Shown here one piece after another: positions 6,912-7,701 of a stretch of DNA of 7,701 nucleotides (position 1 is its first letter; every line of letters begins with the position of its first letter). The stretch comes from JARBAK01 sp034472185 (GTDB lineage: Bacteria; Pseudomonadota; Alphaproteobacteria; Rickettsiales; Midichloriaceae), in the NCBI GenBank assembly GCA_034472185.1, contig JARBAK010000006.1:1-7701 (forward strand). The letters run 5' to 3'. The translations under genes were made by a program, and so were the position numbers. The notes under the pieces are model-generated. The model did not search any database, was not told the origin of the DNA, and was given only the letters and a program-made list of their open reading frames with translations.

Positions 6912-6923
6912 CCAAACTTTTGG
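6912..6923. repeat. Short dyad CCAAA-CT-TTTGG
   Basis: A perfect 5-bp inverted repeat with a 2-nt centre (CCAAACTTTTGG). It is too tight for a hairpin but is of a size seen in protein-binding sites. Function unknown. Confidence 0.35.
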
Positions 6924-6954
6924 AAACAAGAGGTATTGAATAGTAAATGCGCTG

Positions 6955-6978
6955 CAATCCCAATATTGGGTAGGATTG
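6955..6978. repeat. Nested palindrome CAATCC...GGATTG around CCCAATATTGGG
   Basis: CAATCC (6955-6960) and GGATTG (6973-6978) form a 6-bp stem, and the overlapping 12-mer CCCAATATTGGG (6959-6970) is itself a perfect palindrome, so two exclusive foldings are possible. It could be an operator or part of an origin of transfer; nothing more can be said. Confidence 0.45.
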
Positions 6979-7171
6979 GTGCTTTATGAGCAACATAGAT
7001 AAAACAACTCACGATACGTGGAGCTGATTAATAATAAGCTTTATGCTAAAACTTAACAAGATTAAAATGGGATATTGGATTAAGACAAAATATGATTTTA
7101 TCTAATCACGCCATGTCTGTTGCTTTTTTCATAAGATCACAATACTGCTGGAATCTTTTAGGCCGTATTCT

Positions 7172-7184
7172 TTGTTGCAAACAA
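7172..7184. promoter_or_regulatory. Dyad upstream of the HTH gene, possible autoregulatory site
   Basis: TTGTT-GCA-AACAA lies 18 nt before the ATG at 7203 and just before TATAAA (7185-7190), which could serve as a -10 box. XRE regulators often repress their own promoter. No good -35 accompanies it, so this is a weak call. Confidence 0.25.
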
Positions 7185-7202
7185 TATAAATATAGAAATT
7201 AA

Positions 7203-7643
7203 ATGCGCAATATTATCAATAAGTTCAAGGAAGCTATGCAACGACAGGAAATGACTCGTGCAGATTTGGCAGAAAAAACAAACCTCTCTATAGATATAGT
7301 ATCTAATATTTTATATGGTAAGTCAAAAAAGTATGACCATATTTGCAAAATTGCAGAAATTTTAAATATTGACCTTCATAAAGACGTCTTATTATGTTAT
7401 GAATCTTTGGCTCAGAAACCGCCATTTGATATAGCGATAAATAGTAGAGCTATAACCCAGTTGAATAAATCTTTAATAAAACAAGGAATGCAAATATCAA
7501 AACCTATCTTCGATATCATGTCAGAAGTTACATACGATTTTATCGTAAGTAATGAAGACTTAAGTGACCAAGCAATCGAAATATTCATCCTGGGCATGAT
7601 AAACCTCATCCTGGCGCTGCAATCTCAAGTTGATCTCGCATGA
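7203..7643 (+). CDS. XRE/Cro-CI type helix-turn-helix regulator
   Basis: A 146-residue protein. Residues 1-66 form an XRE-type HTH: MTRADLAEKTNLSIDIVSNI (17-36) followed by LYGKSKKYDHICKIAEILNI, with the usual spacing of turn and recognition helices. Residues about 75-146 are a separate, probably helical region ending in a hydrophobic stretch (EIFILGMINLILAL), which may be a dimerisation or effector part. I do not recognise it. No clear Shine-Dalgarno precedes the ATG at 7203; the upstream sequence is A/T-rich with a possible TATAAA. It is transcribed away from the abiE/relaxase operon, the position of a regulator of a mobile element, but a target is not shown by sequence. Length and frame look intact. 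Confidence 0.85.
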   Translation: MRNIINKFKEAMQRQEMTRADLAEKTNLSIDIVSNILYGKSKKYDHICKIAEILNIDLHKDVLLCYESLAQKPPFDIAINSRAITQLNKSLIKQGMQISKPIFDIMSEVTYDFIVSNEDLSDQAIEIFILGMINLILALQSQVDLA

Positions 7644-7701
7644 GGTCGGTGCATTAGGAGAGGGGAATATGCCCGCTACAGCATAAGCTCCTCTTATAGA
7701 A
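7644..7701. other. Short tail after the HTH gene, nothing assignable
   Basis: These 58 bases contain AGGAG (7656-7660) and CTCCT (7688-7692), which could pair weakly, but there is no T-run to make a terminator. AGGAGAGGGG precedes an ATG that opens only five codons. Confidence 0.4.

Larger units (their letters stand above)
6849..7202. other. Intergenic region with short palindromes and no supported gene
   Basis: This 354-bp stretch separates the minus-strand operon from the plus-strand regulator. Only very short ORFs occur, for example 13 codons from 6986. A 33-codon plus-strand frame without a start, ending in a TGA at 6986-6988, may be a gene remnant. Notable sequence is limited to the palindromes annotated separately. 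Because oriT of MobF elements commonly lies near the 5' end of the mobilisation operon, this gap is one place to look for it, but no nic consensus is recognised. Confidence 0.5.

Noticed and set aside
6986..7027. 13-codon plus-strand ORF followed in frame by a 20-codon ORF
   Set aside because: Too short, with a stop between them and no recognisable product; possibly remnants only.
7412..7609. Minus-strand ORF opposite the HTH gene
   Set aside because: Shadow of the well-supported XRE gene on the plus strand.
7656..7692. AGGAG/CTCCT hairpin as terminator of the HTH gene
   Set aside because: Only five pairs, a long loop and no T-tract.

Overview
The window reads as an AT-rich, degrading conjugative element from an alphaproteobacterium, most likely a Rickettsiales-type intracellular bacterium. 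This is inferred from base composition, from the MobF relaxase/helicase/Toprim gene in a decaying state, and from the neighbouring toxin-antitoxin genes. I cannot name the species. No T4SS structural gene, integrase, tRNA, rRNA or CRISPR array is visible.

Almost everything lies on the minus strand in one tight array, read from high to low coordinates: abiEi (6616-5810), abiEii (ancestral start 5813, now broken; open frame 5762-5028), a 48-codon ORF (5028-4882), and a very long relaxase gene running from 4878 off the left edge. The junctions are ATGA (abiEi/abiEii), TAATG (abiEii/48-aa ORF) and a 3-nt gap (48-aa ORF/relaxase), so this looks like a single transcript. A TTGACT/TAATGA promoter with two adjacent 2-nt-centred dyads lies just upstream of abiEi, where the AbiEi antitoxin would be expected to autorepress.

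The relaxase gene keeps one reading frame from 4878 to base 1 (1,626 codons) with no frameshift. Two stop codons cut it into a MobF/TrwC relaxase (codons 1-333), a TraI-type helicase (about 363-974) and a Toprim primase-like C-terminus (976 to beyond the edge). The first stop (TAA) lies in the arm of a 62-bp palindrome in the domain linker. The second (TGA) lies between helicase and primase. A third in-frame stop (TAG) is codon 10 of abiEii. So three coding regions of one operon carry nonsense codons while their frames remain otherwise intact.

From 6617 to 7202 there is no large gene. This gap holds the promoter/operator, a possible 43-codon minus-strand ORF with a ribosome binding site, and several short palindromes. 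On the plus strand, 7203-7643 encodes a small XRE-type HTH regulator transcribed away from the tra/abi operon. The last 58 bases show nothing I can assign.
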